DNA from: Nansenia antarctica
Lineage: Eukaryota; Chordata; Actinopteri; Argentiniformes; Microstomatidae
Reading direction: 5' to 3'
Length of the DNA: 64,000 nucleotides
NCBI GenBank assembly: GCA_963989245.1
Contig: OZ022346.1
Coordinates: 3,503,881-3,567,880, forward strand
Below the pieces are notes generated by a model. The model ran no database searches. It was not told the DNA's origin and worked only from the letters and a program-made list of their open reading frames with translations. Shown piece after piece: positions 1-8,590 of this stretch. A program made the translations under genes and the position numbers. The first letter of the stretch is position 1. Every line of letters begins with the position of its first letter.

Positions 1-260
1 TTACAATTAATGTTGGTTGTTGTTGAATGAAATGTCTTAAATGTCTGATTGTTTTATGATTGATTAATTGATTGTATACATTGTGTTGTGTTTTTATAAA
101 AACACTTGGTTGCTACAAATGCAGAGCTTTGGGAGATTTTCTGGCAACCGTTCTCAAATGGGAAAGACCATGGGAGAAGACAGTGAAACTACCAGGCAGC
201 ACCCAGTGAACTGGGTAGCACAGAGTCCAAGCCTGCCCAGTTGCATTTGTAGGAACCAGC
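1..260. repeat. U2-distal block of the array, with palindrome and inverted repeats
   Basis: This block lies immediately beyond U2 nucleotide 38 in the array. It holds a perfect palindrome GTGTTTTTATAAAAACAC at 88-105. A 152-bp segment (107-258) follows, bounded by inverted repeats TGGTTGCTACAAATGCA and its near-perfect complement. The same block recurs beside most other U2 fragments (12935-13107, 18298-18466, 23673-23841, 29114-29273, 32856-33009). Position 1 corresponds to 32759, where the sequence is joined to a plus-strand U2 fragment. No gene is seen. Confidence 0.75.
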
Positions 261-298
261 TACTACACTTGATCTTAGCCAAAAGGCCGAGAAGCGAT
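261..298 (-). pseudogene. U2 snRNA 5' fragment 1 (nucleotides 1-38)
   Basis: The reverse complement matches vertebrate U2 snRNA from its first nucleotide (ATCGCTTCTCGGCC) through GTGTAGTA at nucleotide 38, without mismatch to the canonical sequence. In U2 the last six nucleotides, GUAGUA, pair with the intron branch site. Homology then stops and GCTGGTTCC follows instead of TCTGTTCTT. The fragment lacks stem-loop II, the Sm site and the 3' stem-loops, so it cannot make a functional U2. The upstream block at 299-765 looks like a retained snRNA promoter region. Confidence 0.93.
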
Positions 299-336
299 AC
301 CCACAATGGGTACGAGGTAGGGGAGTCAATCTCTGA

Positions 337-360
337 CACGTCAATACACGTCACGGTTTA
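337..360 (-). promoter_or_regulatory. PSE-like element of U2 fragment 1
   Basis: Reading the minus strand, TAAACCGTGACGTG lies about 40-62 bases upstream of U2 nucleotide 1, where the snRNA proximal sequence element is expected. The ACCGTGAC core fits the vertebrate PSE. The same motif lies at equal distance from the other fragments: 7826-7849, 13187-13210, 18546-18569, 23921-23944, 29353-29376, 33089-33112 and 40904-40927. A degenerate octamer (GAGCAAAT) near 540 could be part of a distal element, but this is weak. Confidence 0.5.
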
Positions 361-765
361 ACCACAATAGTTTCTATATGCATTCCACCAAATAATACAA
401 CATATTTAACTTAACATTGTTCATGTACTGCTAATGTACAAAACATCCCAGAAATGCTACTTATGACTGTTCCAAACTGGGAAATTCAATACGTCCCACG
501 GTCACGTGGTAAGCCGTCTCCAATCGTAGCGGAAGAAGGCATTTGCTCATCAAAATCACATTTACCGCAAACTGGAAATAATGACCAACCGGTTACATGT
601 AGTAAAACGTAATGTGATTATTATGGGCCATGTTTTGGATATTGACGCTTAGCTTTTCGCCTGAATATGAATGACACAGACACACACACACAGCAGCCGA
701 TAGAAAGACCTCTGTCGCCCTCTAGCGGTTATATTACACTATGACCAGACATCTCTGACCTGTCC

Positions 766-2313
766 TTCTTTCGTGTAACGTCAGAGGTCCAACTCGGTGT
801 CGCGTAGCCATGCCCGCATCTCTGGTTCTAGGTCGAAGAGGCTGGCTTCTGAGGGTGGTCTATATAAGGGGCAGATGGTGATTAATGGGGCTTTCCCACT
901 ACGGTGCTGACCCGGGTCAGCCCGCTTCGGTCTGCTTCTTTTCCCCTTTTCCATTAGTCGTCCCAGGTCGGTTCGGTTCGCTTCGGCTCGCTTCTTTAGC
1001 TCCACATCGACCCCAGGGTCTACAATTTCATATCCGGGTCTTTTTGCCAGGCTGCGTGTGACGTGTGACGCTGCACACCGTTGATTGGTCAATGGAAATC
1101 GTCATCCCATGTCCCATCCCATATATTTCTTCACTAACCGCCATCTTGAAATACCACATTCGCTCTAGGAAAATGTCACTACAGTTTCTGTAATAGCTTA
1201 TTAATAAAGATTCGGAAAATTATGCTGACCATCGTATTATCTTAGTTTAATGTCATTTCAATGAATCATATAACTTTTATTTACAACAAGCACAACACAA
1301 AAATCACTATTATGCACCGTGTTTGTCCGTGAATAACACCGGCTGTGGAGGTGGTACAAACACAATACTCCTTTGCTAACTTCACCATCTGCCTACGGTC
1401 ATTTTGAGCCCTTAACCAGCGCGCTGACACCCCGAGAAGTTATGCTTTTAACCGTAAACTCGATGAACCGGGAGTTCGCCCGCTGCCGTCCAGCCATTTT
1501 CGCCGTTCACTCATGAGTCAAATGCCGGTTTTAACAGGGAATTCGCTCCGCGCTGTGTCCACGGTGATAGGAGTGGAGGATCGACTCCATTCAAAAACGT
1601 TTGAATTCCCTGGCTTCTCCTCTTTCCGGACACGTTTGAATTGTTATCCTAACCCCCGGTAACCCGAAGTTATTAACCCGCAAACGGCACCGTGTTTGTC
1701 TGTGAATAACACCGGCTGTGGAGGTGGTACAAACACAATACTCCTTTGCTAACTTCACCATCAGTCTACGGTCATTTTGAGCCCTTACCCACCGCGCTGA
1801 CACCCCGAGAAGTTATGCTTTTAACCGTAAACTCGATGAACCGGGAGTTCACCCGGCCGCTGCTGCTGTGCTGTCCAGCCATTTTCGCCGTTCACTCATG
1901 AGTCAAATGCCGGTAGATTCGCGTTTTGTTGGCGTTTCCCGATGATGATACTACAGTTCATAAAGCAGACAAGTGAAGGCAGTGGTTTTAAGGGTTCAAA
2001 AAACATGACTTTATTATGTGTACATAGCTTCCTCTCTCTCTTTCTCTTTCTCTCCAAAAAAATCACGGCTGTTGCTGTGTACACCCGGAAGCTTTTTGCC
2101 AGGCTGCGTGTGACGCGTAACTCCGCCTACTATCGTCTACTCCTCCTACTAGTCCGGGTCGGTTTGTGTATAATGGAAAACCAGAACTGATCTAAACCGA
2201 ACTGGGCCGACCTGACGCGAACCGAACTGGGCCGACCTGGGCTGCTGATGGAAAAGCCCCATATGTGGTCGGCGGTCTGCTCTGGGTCACCGCACTCGCA
2301 TGCCGCACTGTCC
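766..2313. mobile_element. B-unit-specific insertion, probable non-autonomous DNA element
   Basis: A units read straight from CTGAC..TGTCC into TGTTTCTCCCCGG (8270-8298), whereas this unit carries about 1.55 kb between those sequences, with TGTCC repeated at both edges. Inside, ATGGGGCTTTCCCA (885-898) and its inverted counterpart TGGAAAAGCCCCAT (2248-2261) suggest termini of one element. Several GGTCGGTTCGG-type motifs lie just inside them, in opposite orientations. No transposase ORF is present. The superfamily is not assigned. The second copy is 33528-34969. Confidence 0.5.
1314..1912. repeat. Direct duplication inside the B-unit insertion
   Basis: A segment of about 220 bp starting GCACCGTGTTTGTC at 1314 is repeated from 1687 (spacing 373 bp), with small differences. 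Both copies include the ACAAACACAATACTCC stretch and end near CAAATGCCGGT. In unit B2 the first copy has lost about 110 bp (around 34144). No coding potential is evident. Confidence 0.75.
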
Positions 2314-2449
2314 TGTCCTGTTTCTCCCCGGTGAAGTTCAGCCCAGCAATTTATCGATAACGTTTGTGCCATTTAGAAGCTACAGTTAAACCAACCGGTA
2401 GCACAGATAAAACCTGTTTAATGCGAGTATCAGGGTACCAGAACCATTC

Positions 2450-2630
2450 ACCTTTACAACGAGGTACATTCTCGTGGAACGAGTAACACAGCTAAATGTG
2501 AGTGAATACCAACAGAAGAATATAATTGCAGGGGATTTTGGCAAATGTTTGGGCCACTACCCACACGTTTAGCTGTGTTGCTCGTTCCACGAATGCATGA
2601 TCCTTACACGTTGTACCTCGTTGTAAAGGT
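2450..2630. mobile_element. Fold-back (MITE-like) inverted repeat
   Basis: ACCTTTACAACGAGGTAC at 2450 returns inverted as GTACCTCGTTGTAAAGGT ending at 2630. The arms, about 55-65 nt long, also share TCGTGGAACGAG/CTCGTTCCACGA and surround a loop of about 55 nt. This resembles a palindromic MITE. I could not define a target duplication. The equivalent in unit B2 is 35106-35286. The bases on either side (2314-2449) hold nothing recognised. Confidence 0.6.
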
Positions 2631-2895
2631 GACTAATCAGGCTTTCCAACGATATCAAATACAATACCAAATACAATTGGTATTATTAAAGGGGAGGAAT
2701 AATCGACCAAATTAACATTTTCGAACCTTTTTGAGGAGTTTATATCAGGGCTGGATGCGTCATGCCAGGCGATACTTCCCCCCTGCCTGGCCAGGGAGAA
2801 CACTGCCTGTGGTGTGGATGAGGATCTGTGGCCAGACAGCAACGCAAGGCATGCAGGGCAACTGTCTTTGTGTTTAGTTCCTTTATCTTTTCCCT

Positions 2896-2932
2896 AGGGC
2901 CTAACCTTAACCCTAACCGTAACCCTAGTAGT
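2896..2932. repeat. Degenerate telomere-like hexamers
   Basis: Four to five successive CCTAACC-like hexamers with substitutions read CTAACCTTAACCCTAA and then CCGTAACCCTAG. This is short and degenerate, so it is best called an interstitial telomere-like tract. The same tract is at 35552-35588. The rest of 2631-3107 holds nothing recognised. Confidence 0.5.
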
Positions 2933-3107
2933 TAATTCGCTTGAAAATCTTATGGAAACAGGGATCTAGAAGCCTTTTTCATATTTTTCGTAGTTTATTT
3001 ACTTCACTTGGGTAGTGATCTTCTCTTTTTATAGGAGTATAGTTTGATCATGAGGAAAACGTCATCATTTCATCTCTTTTGTCATACTGTATATCTTCAT
3101 ACTGTAG

Positions 3108-6017
3108 ATCATTTACAGCTATGGAGCAGAGAGATTTGGGGTGAAAAGTAAGAACCATGGGACACGGAAGGGGACACGGAAGGAACCATCAGCCCATCTC
3201 AAGTCCAGGAGACAACAAGAGATTGAAAGACTTGTGAAAGAAAGAAGGTGCCTGAGAAAACAGTGGAAGAAGGCCACAGAAGTGGAAAGGAAAGGACTTG
3301 AGGCACTACAGGCCGACATCAAGCAGCGTCTTGCAACACTGCGAAGAGCAGAATGCTTGAGAAAGCAACACAAGAAGAAAGTGCGAACGAGGACTGCCTT
3401 CTACAGAGATCCCTACAAGTTCGTCAAAGACCTCTTTGTCAAGGAGAAAACAGGGACCCTCAAAGTACCCATAAGGGAACTAGAGGAGCACCTGAGGAAG
3501 ACCTACTCTGACAACCAGAGGCATGTGCCAGCCAGCATTCCGGATGACATGCCACCAATCCAACCACCTGAGCACCAGATGGAAACAAGGCCCCCTACAT
3601 GGAGCGAAGTTGAGAGCACAGTAAAACGGGCAAGAACAGCCTCAGCCCCTGGGCCCAACGGCGTTCCATACAGGCTATATAAGAACAGTCCAGGCGTCTT
3701 GAAGTACCTCTGGAAGCTAATGAAAGTGGCATGGGAAAAGGGAATCATACCAAAGGCATGGCGAAGGGCAGGAGGGATCCTGATTTCCAAAGAGAAGAAT
3801 TCCTCAACCATCGACCAGTTCCGCCAGATCAGTCTACTGAATGTGGAAGGAAAGATTTTCTTCAGTGTTGTGGCCCAGAGGCTCTCAGTATTCTTGCAGA
3901 AGAACAACTTTGTCGACACCTCAGTGCAGAAGGCAGGGATAAGTGGATTCTCAGGATGCCTGGAACACACAAATGTCATCTGGCACCAGATACAAACGGC
4001 CAAGAAGGAGAAGAAAGACCTGCATGTGGTTTTCTTAGATCTTGCCAATGCCTTCGGGTCAGTGCCTCATGAGATTTTGTGGACAGCGTTCAACTTCTTC
4101 CAAGTCCCAGAGGGCATCACAAGGCTGGTCAAAGCCTACTTCCAGGACCTCCAGTTCTGTGTTACAGCACAAGCCAGTACAACTGCTTGGCAGCACCTCG
4201 AGATAGGCATAATGGCGGGCTGCACCATCTCTCCACTGGCGTTTACCATGGCAATGGAGCTCATTATTCGAGCATCCCGATGGGTTGTTGGAGGGGAACG
4301 GTTGAAGAGCGGGCTGCGTCTTCCACCAATCAGGGCGTACATGGATGACATGACGACAATAACAACAACAAACGCATGCACCAAACGCCTGCTGGATAAA
4401 CTCCAGGGAAACATCAAATGGGCACGAATGGAGATTAAACCCAGTAAGTCCCGCAGTATCTCCATTGTCAAAGGCAAGCTCGCCAATGAGAGGTTCCACG
4501 TCAACAACGAGCCAATACCAACAGTTCTGGAGAAGCCCATCAAAAGCCTTGGCCGCTGGTATAGCGCAGAACTCAAAGACTCGAAGCAGGTGGAACAACT
4601 CAAGCAGGATACAATCAGTGGCCTCAAGCAGATCAACAACACTGCTCTCCCTGGGAAGCTGAAGCTGTGGTGCTTTCAGTTTGGACTGCTGCCCCGTCTC
4701 ATGTGGCCAATTTCCATCTACGAGGTCACACTATCCCATGCCAACCGGCTGGAGAGACTGGTGAATGCACAAGTGAGGAAGTGGCTTGGACTGCCGAGAG
4801 GCCTTAGCAGCATAGGCCTGTATGGCAACGGAGCCCTCTCCCTACCAATCTCAAGCCTGGTGGAGGAGTACAAATGTGCCAAATCAAGGCTGGAAATGAC
4901 TCTAACAGAATCCCGGGATCCATTCGTCAGAGGTGCTGCTCCAATCCTAGCAACGGGGAGGAAATGGAAGCCATCTGCAGCAGTTGCGGTGGCAAAGACC
5001 GCCCTCAGACACCAGGATATAGTGGGGCATGTCCAACATGGCAGAGGGGGCCTTGGCTTGGAAACAACAACACCCACATGGCAAAAGGCTACTCCAACCG
5101 AACGGCGGAAGATGGTGGTTGAGGAGGTGCGCCACCAGGAGGAAGCAGCCAGGTGCGCCAAGGCAGTCTCCCAAGCCCAGCAAGGCCGCTGGATGAAGTG
5201 GGAGAGCGTGGAGAGGAGGAAAATCACGTGGAACGAGCTGTGGAGCATGGAGTCTAATAGGCTAAGTTTCATCATCAGAGCCACATATGATGTCCTGCCC
5301 TCTCCTACCAACCTACATCTCTGGTATGGAGAGGACCCAGCCTGTCTCCAGTGTGCAGCCCCAGCAACCCTCAAACACATCTTGGTGGGTTGCAAGACCA
5401 GTCTAACTCAAGGAAGATACACCTGGCGCCACAACCAAGTGCTAAAGTGCTTGGCTGCCGAACTTGAACACAAGAGGGTAACCACCAACGCCATGCCTCT
5501 AAATGCCCAGACTACCTTTCCACGGAAAACAACCTTCATCCGGGAAGGGGAGAAACAGCGGACCAAGCCATCACCTCCAGACTCAGGCCCACTGAACGCA
5601 GCCCGGGATTGGGAAATGCGGGTAGACCTCAGCCAGAGGCTCACCTTCCCACCCGAAATTGCAGCGACCAACCTGCGCCCAGACCTAGTCCTCTGGTCCA
5701 AGTCCTGCCGGCGTGTCTTCATCGTAGAACTGACGGTCCCATGGGAGGAGGCCATCGATGAGGCATTCGAACGGAAGAGGCTGCGGTATGCCAACTTAGC
5801 AGTCGAAGCAGAGGGGCGGGGCTGGAACGTGAAGGTGTGGCCAGTGGAGGTGGGCTGCAGAGGCTTTGTAGCCAGCTCCACCACAAGGCTCCTGAGGGCA
5901 GTAGGGATCAGAGGACAGGCCCAACGGAAGGCAATCAGAGAACTGTCCACTGCAGCAGAACGGAGCAGTCACTGGCTGTGGCTGAAACGTAGGGACCCAA
6001 CATGGGCTCCCAAATGA
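3108..6017 (+). CDS. Non-LTR retrotransposon ORF: reverse transcriptase plus restriction-like endonuclease (5'-truncated), copy 1
   Basis: The frame is open from 3108, just after a TAG at 3105, to the stop at 6017, with no clear ATG. A GTG at 3141 begins the 958-residue stretch numbered here. It opens with a basic, Arg/Lys-rich helical region. The reverse transcriptase follows, with VFLDLANAFG near residue 300, GIMAGCTISPL, and the catalytic YMDD near 400. Near 735-751 is a C-x2-C-x7-H-x4-C knuckle (CLQC...H...C). The C-terminal part has RPDLVLW (near 846) followed by VELTVPWEE (near 862), the PD-(D/E) signature of the restriction-like endonuclease of the R2/NeSL/Hero/Utopia superclade. Members normally carry N-terminal C2H2 or Myb DNA-binding domains; these are absent, so the copy is 5'-truncated. 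The long intact frame suggests recent insertion. The clade within the superfamily is not certain. Confidence 0.85.
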   Translation: MIYSYGAERFGVKSKNHGTRKGTRKEPSAHLKSRRQQEIERLVKERRCLRKQWKKATEVERKGLEALQADIKQRLATLRRAECLRKQHKKKVRTRTAFYRDPYKFVKDLFVKEKTGTLKVPIRELEEHLRKTYSDNQRHVPASIPDDMPPIQPPEHQMETRPPTWSEVESTVKRARTASAPGPNGVPYRLYKNSPGVLKYLWKLMKVAWEKGIIPKAWRRAGGILISKEKNSSTIDQFRQISLLNVEGKIFFSVVAQRLSVFLQKNNFVDTSVQKAGISGFSGCLEHTNVIWHQIQTAKKEKKDLHVVFLDLANAFGSVPHEILWTAFNFFQVPEGITRLVKAYFQDLQFCVTAQASTTAWQHLEIGIMAGCTISPLAFTMAMELIIRASRWVVGGERLKSGLRLPPIRAYMDDMTTITTTNACTKRLLDKLQGNIKWARMEIKPSKSRSISIVKGKLANERFHVNNEPIPTVLEKPIKSLGRWYSAELKDSKQVEQLKQDTISGLKQINNTALPGKLKLWCFQFGLLPRLMWPISIYEVTLSHANRLERLVNAQVRKWLGLPRGLSSIGLYGNGALSLPISSLVEEYKCAKSRLEMTLTESRDPFVRGAAPILATGRKWKPSAAVAVAKTALRHQDIVGHVQHGRGGLGLETTTPTWQKATPTERRKMVVEEVRHQEEAARCAKAVSQAQQGRWMKWESVERRKITWNELWSMESNRLSFIIRATYDVLPSPTNLHLWYGEDPACLQCAAPATLKHILVGCKTSLTQGRYTWRHNQVLKCLAAELEHKRVTTNAMPLNAQTTFPRKTTFIREGEKQRTKPSPPDSGPLNAARDWEMRVDLSQRLTFPPEIAATNLRPDLVLWSKSCRRVFIVELTVPWEEAIDEAFERKRLRYANLAVEAEGRGWNVKVWPVEVGCRGFVASSTTRLLRAVGIRGQAQRKAIRELSTAAERSSHWLWLKRRDPTWAPK

Positions 6018-6425
6018 CCACGTGGTGCCACCGTGCGACACACACCCAGGCCTGATCAGCCTGTGGTGGGCCAACCTCGGCAGAGGGTGTCTTGTGATAA
6101 CTGGCCGAAACACCCAATGAGGTCGGGGACCAGAATTGAAGATGTGTCGTACTGGTGGCACCACGTGATCATTGCCAAATTCCACTCCACCCAAGAGGAC
6201 ATCTCCAACTCCACTCAATTGTTGTGCTGAATATTTAGGGATTTTAACAACCAGTCCTATTAAGAATCCTTGGTAAAGATGATGTGGATGATGTGGTACT
6301 TTTTTCCTTCCGTGGTTTACATTGTCTTTGGGAAAGTGCAGAGAATACAGTATATACAGTTGGTCTTCCTTGGCCTATAAAGAATGTAACTCTTGTTTCA
6401 AGGGGATAGTCGAGCATACGAGTAG
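6018..6425 (+). other. 3' untranslated part of the restriction-endonuclease LINE and unassigned flank
   Basis: The stretch after the ORF stop is non-coding. It contains CCACGTGGTGCCACC near 6018 and GGTGGCACCACGTGA near 6154, an inverted pair that could form a 3' UTR structure. The exact 3' end of the element is not visible because no poly-A or target duplication stands out before the next repeat. Confidence 0.4.
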
Positions 6426-6934
6426 CCCTCCCCCTCCCGCCCTCAGTGTCAATGTGAACACTCAATTACCCTTGGCACTACTTCTGTTTGCAAATAGTAC
6501 CTTTGCACGAACCATATTTGTGCACATTTGTACATACCTCTCTTTTGATATAGCCTCTGTATACATCTGTATACACCATACTGTACATAGCTACCTTAAC
6601 TGTACATATCTACCTTAACTGTACATATCTACCTTAATTGTACATATCTACATTAATTGTACATATCTACCTTAACTGTACATATCTACATTAATTGTAC
6701 ATATCTACCTTAATTGTACATATCTACCTCAACTATAGGTTACTGCTATCCATCTCTTGTACATACCTCTAACTACCGTACTTGCCATACTGTACCGATC
6801 ACTTATCACTATCATGTTTTATATCACTATAAAAACACTATGTTTTATAACACTTCTGGTTAGATGCTAAACTGCATTTCGTTGTCTGGTACTTGTACTC
6901 TTCAATGACAATAAAGTTTAATCTAATCTAATCT
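6426..6934 (+). mobile_element. L2-type LINE 3' end with 18-bp tandem repeat
   Basis: The sequence ends GACAATAAAGTTTAATC followed by TAATC repeats, the usual end of fish L2-like LINE 3' UTRs. Only non-coding 3' sequence is present. Within it (about 6582-6728) an 18-bp unit, TGTACATATCTACCTTAA, is repeated about eight times; unit B2 has about five copies (39245-39345). Confidence 0.65.
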
Positions 6935-7250
6935 ACTACGAATAAAGTTGTTTGCAATACATTCCTGTGTCCAGTGTCTTTTTGTGTCCATGTATGGTTT
7001 TTATATGTACAGTTCTTAGTTTCCTGTTGAAGAAATGTCTGGTTCGAACTTCATATTCAAGTTGTTCAGTAGCTTTCAGATTTGGGGAAATAGAAGAGGA
7101 TCTGACAAAGAAAATAATCTACAGGCCATGATCCAACTGTTATAGGGCTTGTTACAAAGCCTAAACTAAACATCTCTATGCTTTCTATGGAGACAACATA
7201 TTTCCGGTGCTAAACAGGTCTAATTCATAAATATGCAGACATTTAACCTG
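6935..7250 (-). other. Downstream flank of the U2 gene
   Basis: In unit B2 the matching sequence (39543-39857) lies directly downstream of the U2 3' end, so this is probably genuine U2 3' flanking DNA. No ORF or repeat is recognised. Confidence 0.45.
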
Positions 7251-7266
7251 TCTAGTTAACTTAAAC
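7251..7266 (-). terminator. U2 3'-box-like motif
   Basis: On the minus strand GTTTAAGTTAACTAGA begins 6 nt beyond the U2 3' end. It loosely fits the vertebrate snRNA 3' box (GTTT, A-rich centre, AGA), which directs 3' end formation by the Integrator complex. The copy in B2 is at 39858-39873. Confidence 0.4.
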
Positions 7267-7272
7267 AGATAG

Positions 7273-7283
7273 AGGGGGTGCAC
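7273..7283 (-). pseudogene. U2 snRNA 3' stub (last 11 nt)
   Basis: The minus strand reads GTGCACCCCCT, the extreme 3' end of U2, followed by the 3'-box-like motif. Compared with unit B2, 624 bp (equivalent to 39891-40514) are missing. The deletion joins the U2 stub directly to the middle of a SINE. Confidence 0.75.
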
Positions 7284-7349
7284 TCCAGGGGGAATGTCCC
7301 TGTAATTCGTAATTGTAAGTCGCTTTGGATAAAAGCGTCTGCTAAATGG
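7284..7349 (+). mobile_element. V-SINE-type tail, truncated
   Basis: GTCGCTTTGGATAAAAGCG followed by TCTGCTAAATGG is the conserved 3' region of fish V-SINE-type elements. The tRNA-like head present in unit B2 (40400 onward) is deleted here. Confidence 0.65.
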
Positions 7350-7399
7350 CAAAATTAATTAATTTAACTAAAAATTAATTTAATGCCAGATCTCATGTT

Positions 7400-7562
7400 C
7401 TGTGGAGGTTCCTCTTCATACAGGGCAGGTGGCCCGCGAACTGGGCAGTCTTGGTCGAACCTACCCAGTTCACTGGGTGCTCAGGGCAGGTGGCCCGCGA
7501 ACTGGGCAGGTTTGGACGAACCTACCCAGTTCACTGGGTGCTCCGCGAACTGGGCAGGCTTA
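7400..7562. repeat. Short dyad repeats (CGAACTGGGCAGG / CCCAGTTCACTGGG)
   Basis: About two and a half copies of a roughly 70-bp unit contain CGCGAACTGGGCAG, CGAACCTACCCAG and the imperfect palindrome ACCCAGTTCACTGGGT. A related stretch is at 40650-40775 in unit B2. The palindrome also occurs inside the U2-distal block (near 205). Confidence 0.6.
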
Positions 7563-7577
7563 GTCAAGTGTAGTAGC

Positions 7578-7747
7578 TGGTTCCCACAAATGCAACTGGG
7601 AACTGTCATACAATGGACTGGACATGGTCTCTGTGCTACCCAGTTCACTGCGTGCTTCGTGGTAGTTTCACTGACTTCTCCCATGGTCTTTCCCATTTTA
7701 GAATGGTTGCCAGAAAACATCCCAAAGCTCTGCATTTGTAGGAACCA
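7578..7747. repeat. U2-distal block in inverted orientation
   Basis: This is the same block as 107-258 but reversed. TGGTTCCCACAAATGCA and the CCCAGTTCACTG motif now come first, and the CAAAGCTCTGCATTTG end adjoins U2. Just before it, at 7564-7575, TCAAGTGTAGTA matches U2 nucleotides 28-38 on the plus strand (preceding T also matching), so the inversion carried U2 bases with it. A truncated block at 40776-40826 has the same reversed orientation. Confidence 0.7.
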
Positions 7748-7750
7748 GAC

Positions 7751-7787
7751 ACTACACTTGATCTTAGCCAAAAGGCCGAGAAGCGAT
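7751..7787 (-). pseudogene. U2 snRNA 5' fragment 2 (nucleotides 1-37)
   Basis: The sequence is canonical U2 to nucleotide 37, followed by GTCTGGTTCC. Like fragment 1 it lacks the two changes shared by fragments 3-7. The (CA)n run upstream (8170-8210) is the longest in the array. Confidence 0.92.
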
Positions 7788-8170
7788 ACCCAAAATTTGT
7801 CCGAGGTAGGGGAGTCATTCTCTGGCACGTCAATACACGTCACGGTTTAACCACAATAGTTTCTATATGCGTTCCACCAAATAATACAACATAATTAACT
7901 TAACATTGTTAATGTACTGCTAATGTACAAAACATCCCAGAAATGCTACTTATGACTGTTCCAAACTGGGAAATTCAATACGTCCCACGGTCACGTGGTA
8001 AGCCGTCTCCAATCGTAGCGGAAGAAGGCATTTGCTCATCAAAATCACATTTACCGCAAACTGGAAATAATTACCAACCGGTTACATGTAGTAAAACGTA
8101 ATGTGATTATTATGGGCCATGTTTTGGATATTGACGCTTAGCTTTTCGCCTGAATATGAATGACACAGAC

Positions 8171-8210
<40 letters not shown>

Positions 8211-8530
8211 CAGCCGATAGAAAGACCTCTGTCGCCCTCTAGCGGTTATATTACACTTTGACCAGACATCTCTGACATGTCCTGTTTCTCCCCGGTTAAT
8301 TGTCAGTACTATCCTTGATGATCGACTAAATTAATTGTAGGACTGTGTACAAGTGAAAACAAACCACAGACCAAAGTAATCAGAGGCATGACCATTTATG
8401 TGGAATAAACTCGTTTCACAAGCACTACGACTTCACCCAATGAGCCTAGTCACTGTGGCTGTGATAGCACTGGCCAACCCAGTTAAAACCAAGGCTTTGG
8501 ACTTTTGGGGGACTGCCAGTTGAGCTTTCT

Positions 8531-8590
8531 CCAAGCTCTGGAGGGGTCGGCGATGTCACAGTGTGGGTTGAAGAGCTCTCACCAAGCTCT
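8531..8590 (+). repeat. 51-bp minisatellite, one copy (A1)
   Basis: A single unit (CCAAGCTCTGGAGGGGTCGG and on to GAGCTCTCA) is followed by a partial CCAAGCTCT. The copy number differs between units: one here, one at 13874-13933, four in A3, three in A4, six in A5. The period is a multiple of three, which keeps spurious reading frames open on both strands. Confidence 0.85.

Larger units (their letters stand above)
299..7787 (-). repeat. Array unit B1 (7.49 kb)
   Basis: This is the spacer from the first to the second U2 5' end. From the U2 promoter block outward it holds a short CA run (678-690), an inserted element (766-2313), a fold-back repeat, telomere-like repeats, a restriction-endonuclease LINE ORF, an L2 3' end, U2 3' flanking sequence, an 11-nt U2 stub, a SINE tail and an inverted copy of the U2-distal block. 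It is nearly identical to unit B2 (33051-40865). The largest differences are a deletion here across the U2 3' half and a deletion in B2 near 34144. Confidence 0.85.

Noticed and set aside
4059..4642. Long minus-strand frames under the restriction-endonuclease LINE ORF (also 36715-37298)
   Set aside because: They are shadows of the plus-strand ORF and have no recognisable domain.
7564..7575. TCAAGTGTAGTA on the plus strand as a separate U2 gene
   Set aside because: Only 12 bases match. It is better explained as U2 bases carried over when the adjacent block was inverted.
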